Assembly: GCA_900316445.1 (NCBI GenBank)
Contig: ONCZ01000019.1
Location: 1-64,000, forward strand
Source: an uncultured Prevotellaceae bacterium
GTDB taxonomy: Bacteria > Bacteroidota > Bacteroidia > Bacteroidales > Bacteroidaceae
Direction: 5' to 3'
DNA length: 64,000 nucleotides
Of this stretch, positions 40,172 through 48,398 are shown in pieces. The position numbers and the translations under genes were made by a program. The notes beneath the pieces were generated by a model. The model worked only from the letters and a program-made list of their open reading frames with translations, did not search any database and was not told the origin of the DNA. Within the stretch, counting starts at the first letter, position 1, and every line of letters begins with the position of its first letter.

Positions 40172-40927
40172 ATGAAACGAACGATGAAAAAGAACAAGCA
40201 AATCCTGATCATCCCCGATGTCCACGGCCGCCCGTTCTGGCGATACGCCGAGGAGCATGTCGGAGAATATGACAAGGTCATCTTCCTCGGCGACTATGTC
40301 GACCCCTATGCGGAGGAAGGCATTGACCCTCAGACCGCCCTCTACGGACTGATCGACATCCTCGACTTCTATGCCGCCCATCCCGACAAGGTCGTGCTCC
40401 TCTTGGGAAACCACGACATGCACTACCTCTCACCCCACTACCTCAACCTCTGCGCCTGCGACCGCTACGACGAGGAACATGCCCATATGCTGCACACGCT
40501 GTTCACGCAGGGCGAACCCTTCCTGCTCGCCCACGAAGAGACGCTCGGCTCCCGTCGCTACCTCTTCACCCACGCCGGAGTCAATATACCCTGGCTGAGG
40601 TTCAATCACGATCAGATCGGCCAGCCAGATGCCGACCATCTGAACCGACTTCTCCAGACCGACGAAGGCATCGAAACACTGGCGCAGGCCGGAATGATAC
40701 GTGGTGGCGGTTACCTCACGGGCAGTGTCATCTGGGCCGACAGCGACGAGATCGCCCTCTCGCGCCCCCTGCCCAAAGTCTATCAGGTCTTTGGACACAC
40801 CCAGCAACTCTATGGTTCGCCCATCATCACCGACCACTACGCCTGCCTCGACTGTCGCTCCTGTTTCAGTCTCGACGCCAACGGAACTTTCACCCAACTG
40901 CAAAAAAATAGTCATTTATATGTATGA
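40172..40927 (+). CDS. Calcineurin-like metallophosphoesterase
   Basis: A 251-residue phosphoesterase. Metal-binding motifs in order: DVHGRPFW (D-x-H) near residue 16, LGDYVDPY (GDxVD) near 43, LGNHDMHY (GNHD) near 84, FTHAGV near 132, and GHTQQLYG near 210. This is the complete PPP-like set, so it should be active; protein phosphatase or nucleotidase roles are both possible. Cytoplasmic. A second ATG 12 bp downstream is an alternative start. The next gene's own -7 box lies just after its stop. Confidence 0.85.
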   Translation: MKRTMKKNKQILIIPDVHGRPFWRYAEEHVGEYDKVIFLGDYVDPYAEEGIDPQTALYGLIDILDFYAAHPDKVVLLLGNHDMHYLSPHYLNLCACDRYDEEHAHMLHTLFTQGEPFLLAHEETLGSRRYLFTHAGVNIPWLRFNHDQIGQPDADHLNRLLQTDEGIETLAQAGMIRGGGYLTGSVIWADSDEIALSRPLPKVYQVFGHTQQLYGSPIITDHYACLDCRSCFSLDANGTFTQLQKNSHLYV

Positions 40928-40956
40928 CTATAGGCCTTCCTTTTTCTGGGAATTCA

Positions 40957-40964
40957 TACATTTG
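40957..40964 (+). promoter_or_regulatory. -7 promoter box (TACATTTG)
   Basis: TACATTTG, 25 bp before the ATG at 40990. It excludes the frame start at 40924. Only a degenerate TATA-type element (TATGTATGA near 40919) precedes it. Confidence 0.5.
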
Positions 40965-40989
40965 TAACCAGAAAAAGAAATTGAATAAT

Positions 40990-41715
40990 ATGCAATACAC
41001 AAAAGTACAAATCAACAACAATATCCACAAGTTATTGGAGGAAGGCAAGAGCAATGACGATGCGCTTGACTTCTTCCTCATGATGAACATGATGAACGAT
41101 CTGGGCCCCGAGCGCCCGTTCATCACGAAAGGACCTCTGCCCGCCGAAGTCCGGATTCAGCTGCTTGAGTACAACGAAATTAACAAAGATGACATCAAGC
41201 TTGAGCAGACAAATTCGGCTAAATCCACCACCCAGAGACTGGTGGTCAAACTCTCGCCTACCTGCACGCTCTACGCGGAGAAGGTTCGTGACGCTTTGCA
41301 AGTCACTATCAATGGGAAGAATCTGACCGTCATGTACCTGAAGTCATACAGTGCAGCGCTTATCGCCCTGTGGATGATACGCCAGAAGCAGAAGCTCGAA
41401 GAATACATGGCAGAATGGGATGTCGTCTTGAATATTGCCTGCAAGAAGGCCAAACTCAACCGCATAGCATTCCTCGGCATCCAGGCCACATTCAACGAAG
41501 CCATGAAGGGCTACCCCAGAGTCAAATATGTGGTCATCGAACAGAAGCGACGTGCCAGAATCAGGGTGAAGATTCCCAATACCAATCTCGGAGTCTATAT
41601 TGATGCCTGGTGGGGATCCTACAAGGAACAGCTCCCCAAGCAGATCGAGAGCCTGAAACTGCTGCTCGACACTCACCGCAGAACATGCTTAAAGAATTTC
41701 TTTGTCCATCGCTAA
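40990..41715 (+). CDS. Hypothetical protein
   Basis: A 241-residue cytoplasmic protein I do not recognise. The N-terminal part is helical (INNNIHKLLEEGKSNDDALDFFLMMNMMNDLG); the middle is strand-rich (STTQRLVVKLSPTCTLYAEKVRDALQVTINGKNLTVMYLKSYSAALIALWMIRQKQK); the end has basic strands (YVVIEQKRRARIRVKIPNTNLGVYIDAWW). No catalytic signature. It precedes the MoxR/VWA pair across an octamer repeat, so it may be co-transcribed with them. Confidence 0.72.
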   Translation: MQYTKVQINNNIHKLLEEGKSNDDALDFFLMMNMMNDLGPERPFITKGPLPAEVRIQLLEYNEINKDDIKLEQTNSAKSTTQRLVVKLSPTCTLYAEKVRDALQVTINGKNLTVMYLKSYSAALIALWMIRQKQKLEEYMAEWDVVLNIACKKAKLNRIAFLGIQATFNEAMKGYPRVKYVVIEQKRRARIRVKIPNTNLGVYIDAWWGSYKEQLPKQIESLKLLLDTHRRTCLKNFFVHR

Positions 41716-41725
41716 AACGTTTTTT

Positions 41726-41820
41726 TTAATTTTCTAATCTTTTAATTTTTTAATCTTTTAATTTTTTAATCTTTTAATTTTTTAATCTTTTAATTTTTTA
41801 ATCTTTTAATTTTATAATTT
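41726..41820. repeat. octamer tandem array (CTTTTAAT/TTTTTAAT)
   Basis: About eleven units alternating CTTTTAAT and TTTTTAAT fill the gap before the MoxR-like ATG at 41827. The sequence resembles the array at 3990-4044. Confidence 0.85.
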
Positions 41821-41826
41821 TCCGAA

Positions 41827-42848
41827 ATGGCAGTAATGATTAATATTTCAGAACTCAAGGAGACATTAGAGATCATCCCGTCCGACCAGAACATCATGCT
41901 CGTGGGCAAGCACGGCATCGGCAAGTCAGAAATCCTCACCAGCTACTTCAACGGCAAGGGGATGAAAGTAGTAACCCTGTTCCTCGGACAGATGGCCGAT
42001 CCGGGCGACATCATCGGCATTCCCTCGAAGGTGGAGAAACAGGATGCCAAGGGAAAGGCCACCTCGCTGACCGACTTCACTCCACCCTACTGGTTCCCGC
42101 AGGACGGCCAGCCGATCGTCCTCTTCCTCGACGAGCTGAACCGTGCCCGTCCTGAAATCCTGCAGACGGTGATGGACCTCACCCTGAACCGTAAGCTGGC
42201 AGGCAAGGCGCTGCCCGAAGGCAGTCACGTCATCTCAGCCGTGAACGATGGCGAGGAATACCAGCTCACCGACCTCGATCCGGCACTCGTCAGCCGTTTC
42301 AACATCTATGAGTTCAGGCCCACCGTTGAGGAATGGCTCAACTGGGCTGCCAGCGAAGGACTCGACGAGCGTGTCATCAACTTCATCCAGGACAACCCGA
42401 CCTGGCTCGACGGCGACACCAAAGACTACAAGGGCCTTGACAAGAGCGCCGACCGTCGTGCGTGGAAACATGTGTCCGACATCATGCAGCAGCAGCCTTC
42501 ATACAGAGTGCCCAGCAGCGCAATATCATTACGGGCAAAGACCTCCTGCTGAAATACGACAAGACCATGAAGACCGTCGAGAAGTATCAGCTGCACGAGT
42601 TTGCCATCCTCAACGAGTCTGTGTTCCGCTTCCTCGAGAATGCCCAACTCAAAGAACGCGAGAAGAAGCTTGTCGCCAAGAATCTCGGTCAGTACATCGA
42701 ATTTCTCCAAGCGGAGAAGAAGAGGGAGGCGCTTGCCAACTTTACGAACATCTTCGAGAAGGGCACCTACGACAAGGCTATTTCCTTCATGGTGGTGAAT
42801 GCCTTTGAGGTGTACGACATGTTGAATGAATTCGTAAATACGCTATGA
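41827..42848 (+). pseudogene. MoxR-type AAA+ ATPase with a frameshift
   Basis: Reading frame one (41827-about 42495) gives an AAA_5/MoxR ATPase: Walker A VGKHGIGKSEI near residue 22, ADPGDIIGIPS, Walker B IVLFLDELNRA near 97, and FNIYEFRPTVEEWLNWA. It then runs out of frame and stops at 42552. The expected C-terminus (FIQSAQQRNIITGKDLLLKYDKTMK...FEVYDMLNEFVNTL) continues in the frame that ends at 42848. The shift is a one-base loss near 42490-42500 (CAGCAGCAGCC). No slippery heptamer is visible. Either a true mutation or a sequence error. The downstream VWA gene overlaps its end (ATGA), so the two work as a MoxR/VWA pair. Confidence 0.75.
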
Positions 42849-43960
42849 AAGAACGAATAGCCAGGATCACCGAACGCTGGTTTCTCAGCGAGGAGCCCCT
42901 GTTCTCTGCTTTCTGCACCCACCGGGTGGCAGAAAACAGAGAGATGATGTGCTATGCCCGAGTGGGAAAAGGCGTCATTGAGGTCAACCCCGACCTGTGT
43001 AAAGACATCAGCGACAAGGAGCTGGAAGAACGACTCCGCGTAGAGGTCATCCGCATTCTGCTGAAGCACCCCTACGAGCGCCAGCCGGATGGTTGTAGCA
43101 ACACGGCAAGAGCATTGGGAAGCAACTGTGTCATCGGCGACTCCTACCGTCTCCAGAAGGTTGAGATGGAGAAACCGGCAGATTTCGAGATGCCTTCCAA
43201 CCAGCACTTTGAGTACTATGCCCGTCGCATACAGATGCTTCTTCCTAAGGATCAACAGGGGCTGTCTGGCGAGCCGGACGAGAATGCCGACATCGCTGCC
43301 AACTGGCAGCAAGACGAACTGATGGCAGCACAGGTGAACGAAGCCATCCGTCAGGTGAAGGCATGGGGATCACTACCGGGAAAATTGGTAGAGGAGATCA
43401 TCGCCTCCACCAAGGCGCGCGTCGACTACCGTAAGATCCTGGCAGGATTCCGCGCGTCCATTCTCTCTGAGAAGCGTAAGCTCACACGCATGCGCCCCAA
43501 CCGCCGCTTTGGCTTCGACGCCATGGGCAGTCGCTACGATTTCACCACTCGGATGATCATCGGTGTGGACTGTAGCGGGAGCATCTCAAAGGACGACCTC
43601 ATGAACTTCTACACCACCATCAACCGCTTCTTCCAATACGGTATACAGCAGATTGATGTCGTGCAGTTCGACACTCAGCTGGGCGAAGTGCAGACACTGC
43701 TCAAGGCGTCAGAAAACATCAAGGTCACCGGACGCGGCGGCACCTGTTTCCAGCCCTTCATCGACTTCGTGGCCAGGCATCCCGAATACGACGGCGCGCT
43801 CATTTATACCGACGGCTTTGCGGCCAAGCCAATCATCCCCGCCACCATGCGCACGCCCCTCTGCTGGATCCTTCGCTCAGAGAATGAATTCAAAGAGCAT
43901 GAACGCTGGATGCGCCAGTCCGGCCGCGTCTGCGTCATCGAAAATTCCCGCAATGCTTAA
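42845..43960 (+). CDS. VWA-like metallopeptidase domain protein (DUF2201)
   Basis: A 371-residue protein of the DUF2201 type, partner of MoxR ATPases. The N-terminal putative metallopeptidase part reads EERLRVEVIRILLKHPYERQ near residue 60, where a HExxH-like site is usual; here only one His remains, so peptidase activity is doubtful. The C-terminal VWA-like domain has GVDCSGSISKDDL near 240 (D-x-S-x-S metal site) and IYTDGFAAKP near 320. MoxR/VWA pairs act as chaperones that insert metal or remodel complexes. Its ATG overlaps the ATPase stop. Confidence 0.82.
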   Translation: MKERIARITERWFLSEEPLFSAFCTHRVAENREMMCYARVGKGVIEVNPDLCKDISDKELEERLRVEVIRILLKHPYERQPDGCSNTARALGSNCVIGDSYRLQKVEMEKPADFEMPSNQHFEYYARRIQMLLPKDQQGLSGEPDENADIAANWQQDELMAAQVNEAIRQVKAWGSLPGKLVEEIIASTKARVDYRKILAGFRASILSEKRKLTRMRPNRRFGFDAMGSRYDFTTRMIIGVDCSGSISKDDLMNFYTTINRFFQYGIQQIDVVQFDTQLGEVQTLLKASENIKVTGRGGTCFQPFIDFVARHPEYDGALIYTDGFAAKPIIPATMRTPLCWILRSENEFKEHERWMRQSGRVCVIENSRNA

Positions 43961-43997
43961 AGCAGATTCAGGAGGATAAACAATAAAAAACACATCG

Positions 43998-44053
43998 GTA
44001 CACAAAATTGTGGTCCACAAATTTGTGTACTTCGTTTTTTTTGTTTATATTTG
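43998..44053 (+). promoter_or_regulatory. Promoter covered by a nested inverted repeat
   Basis: GTACACAAA (43998-44006) and TTTGTGTAC (44022-44030) form a 9-bp dyad with a smaller dyad TTGTGG/CCACAA inside. The right arm contains the -33 TTTG (44022-44025), 24 bp before -7 TATATTTG (44046-44053). ATG at 44076. It may also end the upstream transcript. Confidence 0.65.
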
Positions 44054-44075
44054 CACCCAAAACAACCGAATTGAT

Positions 44076-45197
44076 ATGGAAAAGGCATTTGTATATGGTA
44101 TGTCTGTCGAAGGAGAAAACTTCACGGACAGGGTGAAAGAGACCAAACGGCTGAAGATGGATTTGGAGAATGGCATCAACGTCATCCTTGTCTCTCCTCG
44201 TCGCATCGGGAAAAGCTCCATTGTGCGGAAGGTCATGAAAGAGATCACCGATCCGAAGATCAAAATAGTGTTTATGGACATCTACGATTGTCGTAGCGAA
44301 TATGATTTCTATAACCGTTTTGCCACTGAGTTGTTGAAACAGACTGCCACCAAGACTGAACAGGTGATAGAGAATATCAAGAAATTCTTGGTCAGACTGA
44401 CGCCTAAGATAGCTTTCTCGCCAGAGCCGATGTCTGAGTTCTCGCTTTCGTTGGGTATTACGCCCCAGAATTATCAGCCAGAGGAAATCCTGCAGTTGCC
44501 AGAGATGATAGGACAGGCCCAAGGGGTGCACATTGTGGTATGTGTCGACGAATTTCAGCAGATTGGTGAGATGCCTGACACGCTGACTATTCAGAAACGT
44601 CTGCGTGGAATCTGGCAGCATCAGCGTAATGTGTCGTATTGCCTTTTCGGCAGTAAGAAACACCTGATGACCAAACTCTTCCAGAATCGCAGGATGCCTT
44701 TCTATCAGTTTGGCGAGATGATGTTTTTAGACAAGATACCCACAGCAGACTGGGTGCCCTTTATCTGTTCCAGATTCGAGCGTCAGGGAAAGAAAATCTC
44801 TGAGGAACTTGCAAAAAGGATATGTGAGACGGTAGAGGGTAATTCATCGTATGTCCAGCAACTGGCCTGGAATGTATTGGCAGAGACAGAACAAACGACT
44901 ACTGAAGAAGATTTCTGTCGTGGTGTCGATGCCTTGCTGGCTCAGTGCTCCGCCCTCTTTGAAGAGCAACTGAAGGGATTGACAGGTTATCAGTTGAACT
45001 TTATTCGTGCGTTATGCGATGGTGTCACTTCAGACTTTGGCAGCAAAGCCATCCTTGAGACCTACAACCTCGGTAGCAAGTCGAACATCTCACGCATCAA
45101 ATCAGCGCTGCAGGACAAAGAAATGATCGACTTCGATAACGACACCGTCTATCTGGAAGATCCTGTATTTAAGATTTGGTATAAACGGAACAAATAG
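44076..45197 (+). CDS. P-loop ATPase (archaeal ATPase/AAA type)
   Basis: A 373-residue ATPase of the PF01637-like group common in Bacteroidota. It opens MEKAFVYGMSVEGENFTDRVKET, then Walker A SPRRIGKSSIVRK near residue 42 and Walker B VVCVDEFQQIGE near 155. The C-terminal part is a winged helix (LTGYQLNFIRALCDGV..FGSKAILETYNLGSKSNISRIKSALQDKEMIDF) and ends PVFKIWYKRNK. Such stand-alone ATPases occur in variable regions; the function is unknown. The ATG at 44076 follows the -7 box. Confidence 0.82.
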   Translation: MEKAFVYGMSVEGENFTDRVKETKRLKMDLENGINVILVSPRRIGKSSIVRKVMKEITDPKIKIVFMDIYDCRSEYDFYNRFATELLKQTATKTEQVIENIKKFLVRLTPKIAFSPEPMSEFSLSLGITPQNYQPEEILQLPEMIGQAQGVHIVVCVDEFQQIGEMPDTLTIQKRLRGIWQHQRNVSYCLFGSKKHLMTKLFQNRRMPFYQFGEMMFLDKIPTADWVPFICSRFERQGKKISEELAKRICETVEGNSSYVQQLAWNVLAETEQTTTEEDFCRGVDALLAQCSALFEEQLKGLTGYQLNFIRALCDGVTSDFGSKAILETYNLGSKSNISRIKSALQDKEMIDFDNDTVYLEDPVFKIWYKRNK

Positions 45198-45209
45198 AAG
45201 AAGGAGTAG

Positions 45210-45278
45210 ATAGCCTATGCCAACGTGAAAATCCGCAATGGCAGTTCAGGCAGTAGCCATATCGAAATCTATCCATAA
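45210..45278 (+). pseudogene. Short gene remnant
   Basis: A 22-codon open stretch ending at TAA 45276-45278 reads IAYANVKIRNGSSGSSHIEIYP without a start codon. It looks like the end of a lost gene; the parent family is not recognised. Confidence 0.3.
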
Positions 45279-45279
45279 G

Positions 45280-46161
45280 TCATTTCTCACAGAGCCAGTA
45301 TTCCGAGCAGCCGTTCACCATACGGTGACGGAAGCTGAAGCGGAAGTTGTTCATCGCCTTGCCCAACACGGCCGGAGTGGCCCGCTTGTGGCATCGAAAT
45401 ATGCATAGCGGTCGGCGAAAGTGGAGAGAAAAATACTCGCCCAACACTTCGCGAACAATAAAGAGCCAGTTGAAATGATAGGTACGCGTGATGGTACGGC
45501 CAGGCATCAGCATGTCGCTTTCCAGCGAGATTGGTGTCGGCTCTGGCTGGTCGTGCTTCACGCAGCCTGCCTTAAAAGGACGCGCATCAGGATTGAAATA
45601 CATCTCAGGGTCGGCACTCATATAAACCGTCCGTTCCAGCTTAGGCTCCAGATATTCGATGTCCAACCCGAACTGGTTCTGATACGCCCTCCTCGCCGTC
45701 TCATACAGGTTCTTATGAAACTGCCGCATCTCATCTTCCCTCGTCGGTAATATTTTCCCCTCCTGAGTAGGAGGGGTGCCGTCAGGCGGGGTGGTCTGAT
45801 CCGCACTCATATCTGCTTTTCTGAACATCTCCCCTCGGCACACAATCTTGACACTCTTTCCCGATGCCCCCAAAAACGCCATCACCGTCTCGTCCATCCT
45901 TGCCGCCTGATTCCTGATCTCCTTGTAATTCATGCCCTCAACGGCAAAGAGCAGTCGCGGCAGGTTCACCGTATGCTTCTGGTCGTCGAGCGTAATCTGC
46001 CCGTCAGGCATTCTCTGGGGCTTATAGAACTGATAGTTCAGACGCAGCTTGAACACCATGTCCTTTTCTGGATTCTCACGGATCATCTCTGCTACCTCCG
46101 ACAGTTCGATACGCTTGATGACCTCCTTCTTTCGCGACAATTTCAAAAAACTTATCTTCAT
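45280..46161 (-). CDS. VirE-N/BT4734-like domain protein
   Basis: A 293-residue protein. The N-terminal part resembles the BT4734/VirE N-terminal domain of Bacteroidota mobile elements: MKISFLKLSRKKEVIKRIELSEVAEMIRENP, LPRLLFAVEGMNYKEI and FLGASGKSVKIVCRG, corresponding to the family's primase-like core. The usual VirE ATPase half is missing, and the C-terminus ends abruptly (HRMVNGCSEYWLCEK), so it may be a shortened form or a remnant. The ATG at 46161 is chosen over a TTG at 46170. Heptamer repeats precede it and inverted arrays of an 11-bp unit lie further upstream, resembling iterons. Confidence 0.6.
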   Translation of the reverse strand: MKISFLKLSRKKEVIKRIELSEVAEMIRENPEKDMVFKLRLNYQFYKPQRMPDGQITLDDQKHTVNLPRLLFAVEGMNYKEIRNQAARMDETVMAFLGASGKSVKIVCRGEMFRKADMSADQTTPPDGTPPTQEGKILPTREDEMRQFHKNLYETARRAYQNQFGLDIEYLEPKLERTVYMSADPEMYFNPDARPFKAGCVKHDQPEPTPISLESDMLMPGRTITRTYHFNWLFIVREVLGEYFSLHFRRPLCIFRCHKRATPAVLGKAMNNFRFSFRHRMVNGCSEYWLCEK

Positions 46162-46196
46162 AATGTTCAATTTTTAATGTTCAATTCTCAATATTC
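46162..46196. repeat. heptamer tandem repeat (AATGTTC)
   Basis: AATGTTC, AATTTTT, AATGTTC, AATTCTC, AATATTC directly adjoin the ATG at 46161. Confidence 0.8.
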
Positions 46197-46278
46197 ACTT
46201 CTCCTTCTACTAAATGATTGGAATTTGCCTGCAAAGTTACTGATTTTAAATGGATTCTGCAAATATTTCCACAATTAT

Positions 46279-46585
46279 TTTCTTCTATTTTGCTTCTACT
46301 TAACCTCTACTAATCTTCTACCTTGCCTCTACAAGGAGAAAACATTAGGCTCATAGAACCTGGGAACGTCATATTCCCACCATGGGAACAGTTCTTCTAC
46401 CTAATGAAAATCTTGAATCTTGAATCACCTTAAGAGCAGCACTATGCCTTCTTTCTATTTGCAGAGGACTGGTAGAGGCAAAGTAGAGGATTAATAGAAG
46501 CAAAGTAGATGGTAAGTAGATGTAAGATTATAACTAAATCGCTTATAAACAGCAATTTACATACATTTTAGTAGAGGCAAATTAG
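46279..46585. repeat. Inverted arrays of an 11-bp GTAGAGGCAAA-like unit
   Basis: In the 430-bp gap upstream of the VirE-N-like gene. Left array 46279-46332 carries units on the minus strand (TTCTATTTTGC, TTCTACTTAACC, TCTACTAATC, TTCTACCTTGCC, TCTAC). Right array 46471-46522 carries them on the plus strand (GTAGAGGCAAA, GTAGAGGATTAA, TAGAAGCAAA, GTAGATGGTAA, GTAGATG), with one more GTAGAGGCAAA at 46571. Between the arrays lie dyads of TGGGAA/TTCCCA (46360-46388). The roughly 11-bp spacing is close to one helical turn. Confidence 0.6.
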
Positions 46586-46591
46586 AATCTT

Positions 46592-46913
46592 TTATTTTTC
46601 AAAGTCCCATTCTGTCACATAATGATCAAACTCAATACCCTCAATGCTTCCAAACATGGCGACGATTTTCAAAATCTCTTCCTGTTTTTCAGGCGAAAGC
46701 AGATTCTGACCATGATGCACTCGATAGTACGGCCCATTCCCGCCACCGAATAATGCATGCACACACTGGCGAGCCTCAGCCCTTTGCCAATGAGGCACGT
46801 TATCATATAGCTTCGTGAAGCCCCATGCTATCCGCACACTCACTATTGAAGCACAATGGATACCCCATTGGAATATCTTCCGCCTTCAGTTCTCTTTCTT
46901 CCATATCCGTCAT
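46592..46913 (-). pseudogene. Decayed DUF6078-type gene
   Basis: The C-terminal part is open from 46843 to 46592 and reads GFTKLYDNVPHWQRAEARQCVHALFGGGNGPYYRVHHG..LLSPEKQEEI, which looks like the end of DUF6078. The start, MTDMEERELKAEDIPMGYPLCFNSECADS from ATG 46913, lies in another frame. The Cys-rich middle of the family is missing and a shift joins the two ends near 46820-46850. The gene is likely non-functional. Confidence 0.55.
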
Positions 46914-47030
46914 ATTTGTATTGTTCATTGAAACATCGTCAGTTTGACTGTGCAAAGATACTTAATTAATTTCAGAATAACAACAAAATATGGTTCATTT
47001 GTCTCTTTGAGAAAGAAATCTTCTTTATTA

Positions 47031-47062
47031 TTTGTTTGTTTCAAGAATAATCTCTATCTTTG
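47031..47062 (+). promoter_or_regulatory. Promoter (TTTG/TATCTTTG)
   Basis: TTTG at 47031-47034 and TATCTTTG at 47055-47062 with a 20-bp spacer. The start near 47069 puts the three 33-bp repeats in the 5' leader. Confidence 0.65.
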
Positions 47063-47069
47063 CAGCCGG

Positions 47070-47156
47070 AAAGTGTTCATCACGATTAACATATTCAACC
47101 AAAAAGTGTTTATCATGATTAACACTTTCAGGCCGAAAGTGTTCATCACGATTAAC
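47070..47156 (+). repeat. Three 33-bp direct repeats in the 5' leader
   Basis: AAAGTGTTCATCACGATTAAC-like copies start at 47070, 47103 and 47136 (exact period 33). The middle copy with its spacer forms a 26-bp near-palindrome (47103-47128) whose arms AAAGTGTT and AACACTTT match perfectly. The ATPase ATG follows at 47182. Confidence 0.8.
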
Positions 47157-47181
47157 AAGGGAACTAAAAAATGAAATAAAG

Positions 47182-48390
47182 ATGGAGAGTCTATTCAAAC
47201 GTCATGATGCTTATCTTTCAAGAGTACCGATGAAGTACATCCGCGATTTCATGAAACATGTAAACTGGGATTCGCGGCTTCTAGTCATCCGGGGGCCCAA
47301 AGGCGTAGGGAAATCTACATTGATGCAACAATACATCAAACAGCATTTTTCTGCAGGCGACCGCCATGTACTCTATTGTTCTGCTGATACAAACTATTTT
47401 TCCACTCACACATTGCTCGATCTGGCAGAGAACTTCGTCATGATGGGAGGGAAATGGCTTTTCATTGACGAGGTACACAAATACCCGGGATGGAGTCGGG
47501 AGATCAAGGAGATCTATGACCTCTATCATGAGTTGCACATTGTGTTGAGCGGTTCTTCACTCATTCAGATTAACGACGGGCAGGCCGATCTCTCACGGCG
47601 TCTCATGCCATACGACATGCCAGGACTGTCGCTACGCGAATTCATCCATCTGGACACGGGACTCGACATCAAGCCCATTTCGTTGGATCAATTGCTGGAT
47701 AAACCATCAGAGGTATGCATGGATATCTTGTCCATGAAATGTCACCCCCTTGAGCATTTGGAGCGCTACCGTCAATTTGGCTATTATCCTTTTTATTTTG
47801 AAGAAAAGAAGGAATATTACGACAAATTAGAAAACACGGTCAACTACATCATCGATGTTGAACTGACCAAATATCGCAGTCTTGATGTAGGTTATACCCG
47901 TCAAGTCAAGGCACTGCTTCATGTGATATCCCAAATGACGCCATACGAGGTGGACATCTCAAAACTTTCAAAAGCATCAGGTATCAGCAGACAATCTACG
48001 CTCAAATACCTTACGAATCTGGAGGAGGCCAATCTTATTCGGAGAGTCTTCACCAACTTAATGACTGTCACAGACTTGCAGAAACCAGACAAGATTTACC
48101 TCGACAATCCCAACCTGCTCTATACCCTCAGTATGGAGAAACCTGAGATAGGTACTGTACGAGAAACGTTCTTTGCAAACCAATTGGCATCAGCAGGACA
48201 CAAAGTGGAATATGCGGGCTATAAGAAGGGTGACTTCCGTATTGATGGTGACATCGTAATCGAGGTGGGCGGACAAGACAAAGGCTTTAGTCAAATTTCT
48301 GATCAGCAGAAAGCCTTTGTTGCAGCCGATGACATCGAGTCTGCCTATTTAAGCAAAATTCCCCTTTGGGCCTTTGGATTCTTATATTGA
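47182..48390 (+). CDS. ATPase with AAA_14 and DUF4143 domains
   Basis: A 402-residue protein of the widespread AAA_14/DUF4143 family. Walker A is GPKGVGKSTLMQQ near residue 38 and Walker B WLFIDEVHKYPGW near 95, followed by the sensor LSGSSLIQ. The C-terminal half is DUF4143 with a winged helix (SISKLSKASGISRQSTLKYLTNLEEANLIRRV) and a nuclease-like end (FFANQLASAGHKVEYAGYKKGDFRIDGDIVIEVGGQDKGFSQI) that carries a D-x(n)-ExG pattern. Function is unknown despite abundance. It has its own promoter and a repeat-rich leader. Confidence 0.85.
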   Translation: MESLFKRHDAYLSRVPMKYIRDFMKHVNWDSRLLVIRGPKGVGKSTLMQQYIKQHFSAGDRHVLYCSADTNYFSTHTLLDLAENFVMMGGKWLFIDEVHKYPGWSREIKEIYDLYHELHIVLSGSSLIQINDGQADLSRRLMPYDMPGLSLREFIHLDTGLDIKPISLDQLLDKPSEVCMDILSMKCHPLEHLERYRQFGYYPFYFEEKKEYYDKLENTVNYIIDVELTKYRSLDVGYTRQVKALLHVISQMTPYEVDISKLSKASGISRQSTLKYLTNLEEANLIRRVFTNLMTVTDLQKPDKIYLDNPNLLYTLSMEKPEIGTVRETFFANQLASAGHKVEYAGYKKGDFRIDGDIVIEVGGQDKGFSQISDQQKAFVAADDIESAYLSKIPLWAFGFLY

Positions 48391-48398
48391 GCAACAAG

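Noticed and set aside
42462..42552. Programmed -1 frameshift in the MoxR-type gene
   Set aside because: No X-XXY-YYZ slippery site or following stem is visible; a one-base loss in a CAG tract explains the shift better.
43998..44030. A further NrtR-type operator
   Set aside because: The half-sites are in the opposite order (ACACAAA then TTTGTGT) with different spacing from the pair at 35571-35643.
46592..46843. A complete small gene of 83 residues
   Set aside because: It is only the C-terminal part of a DUF6078-like protein, and the matching N-terminus lies just upstream in another frame.
47070..47156. CRISPR-like repeats
   Set aside because: Only three copies in direct tandem with partly conserved spacers, inside a 5' leader, and no cas genes. 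It is a short tandem repeat.
46944..47174. A 76-residue protein upstream of the DUF4143 ATPase
   Set aside because: Its start lies upstream of the mapped -7 box and its repeated KVFITIN peptide is explained by the 33-bp DNA repeat. A shorter leader peptide is not excluded.
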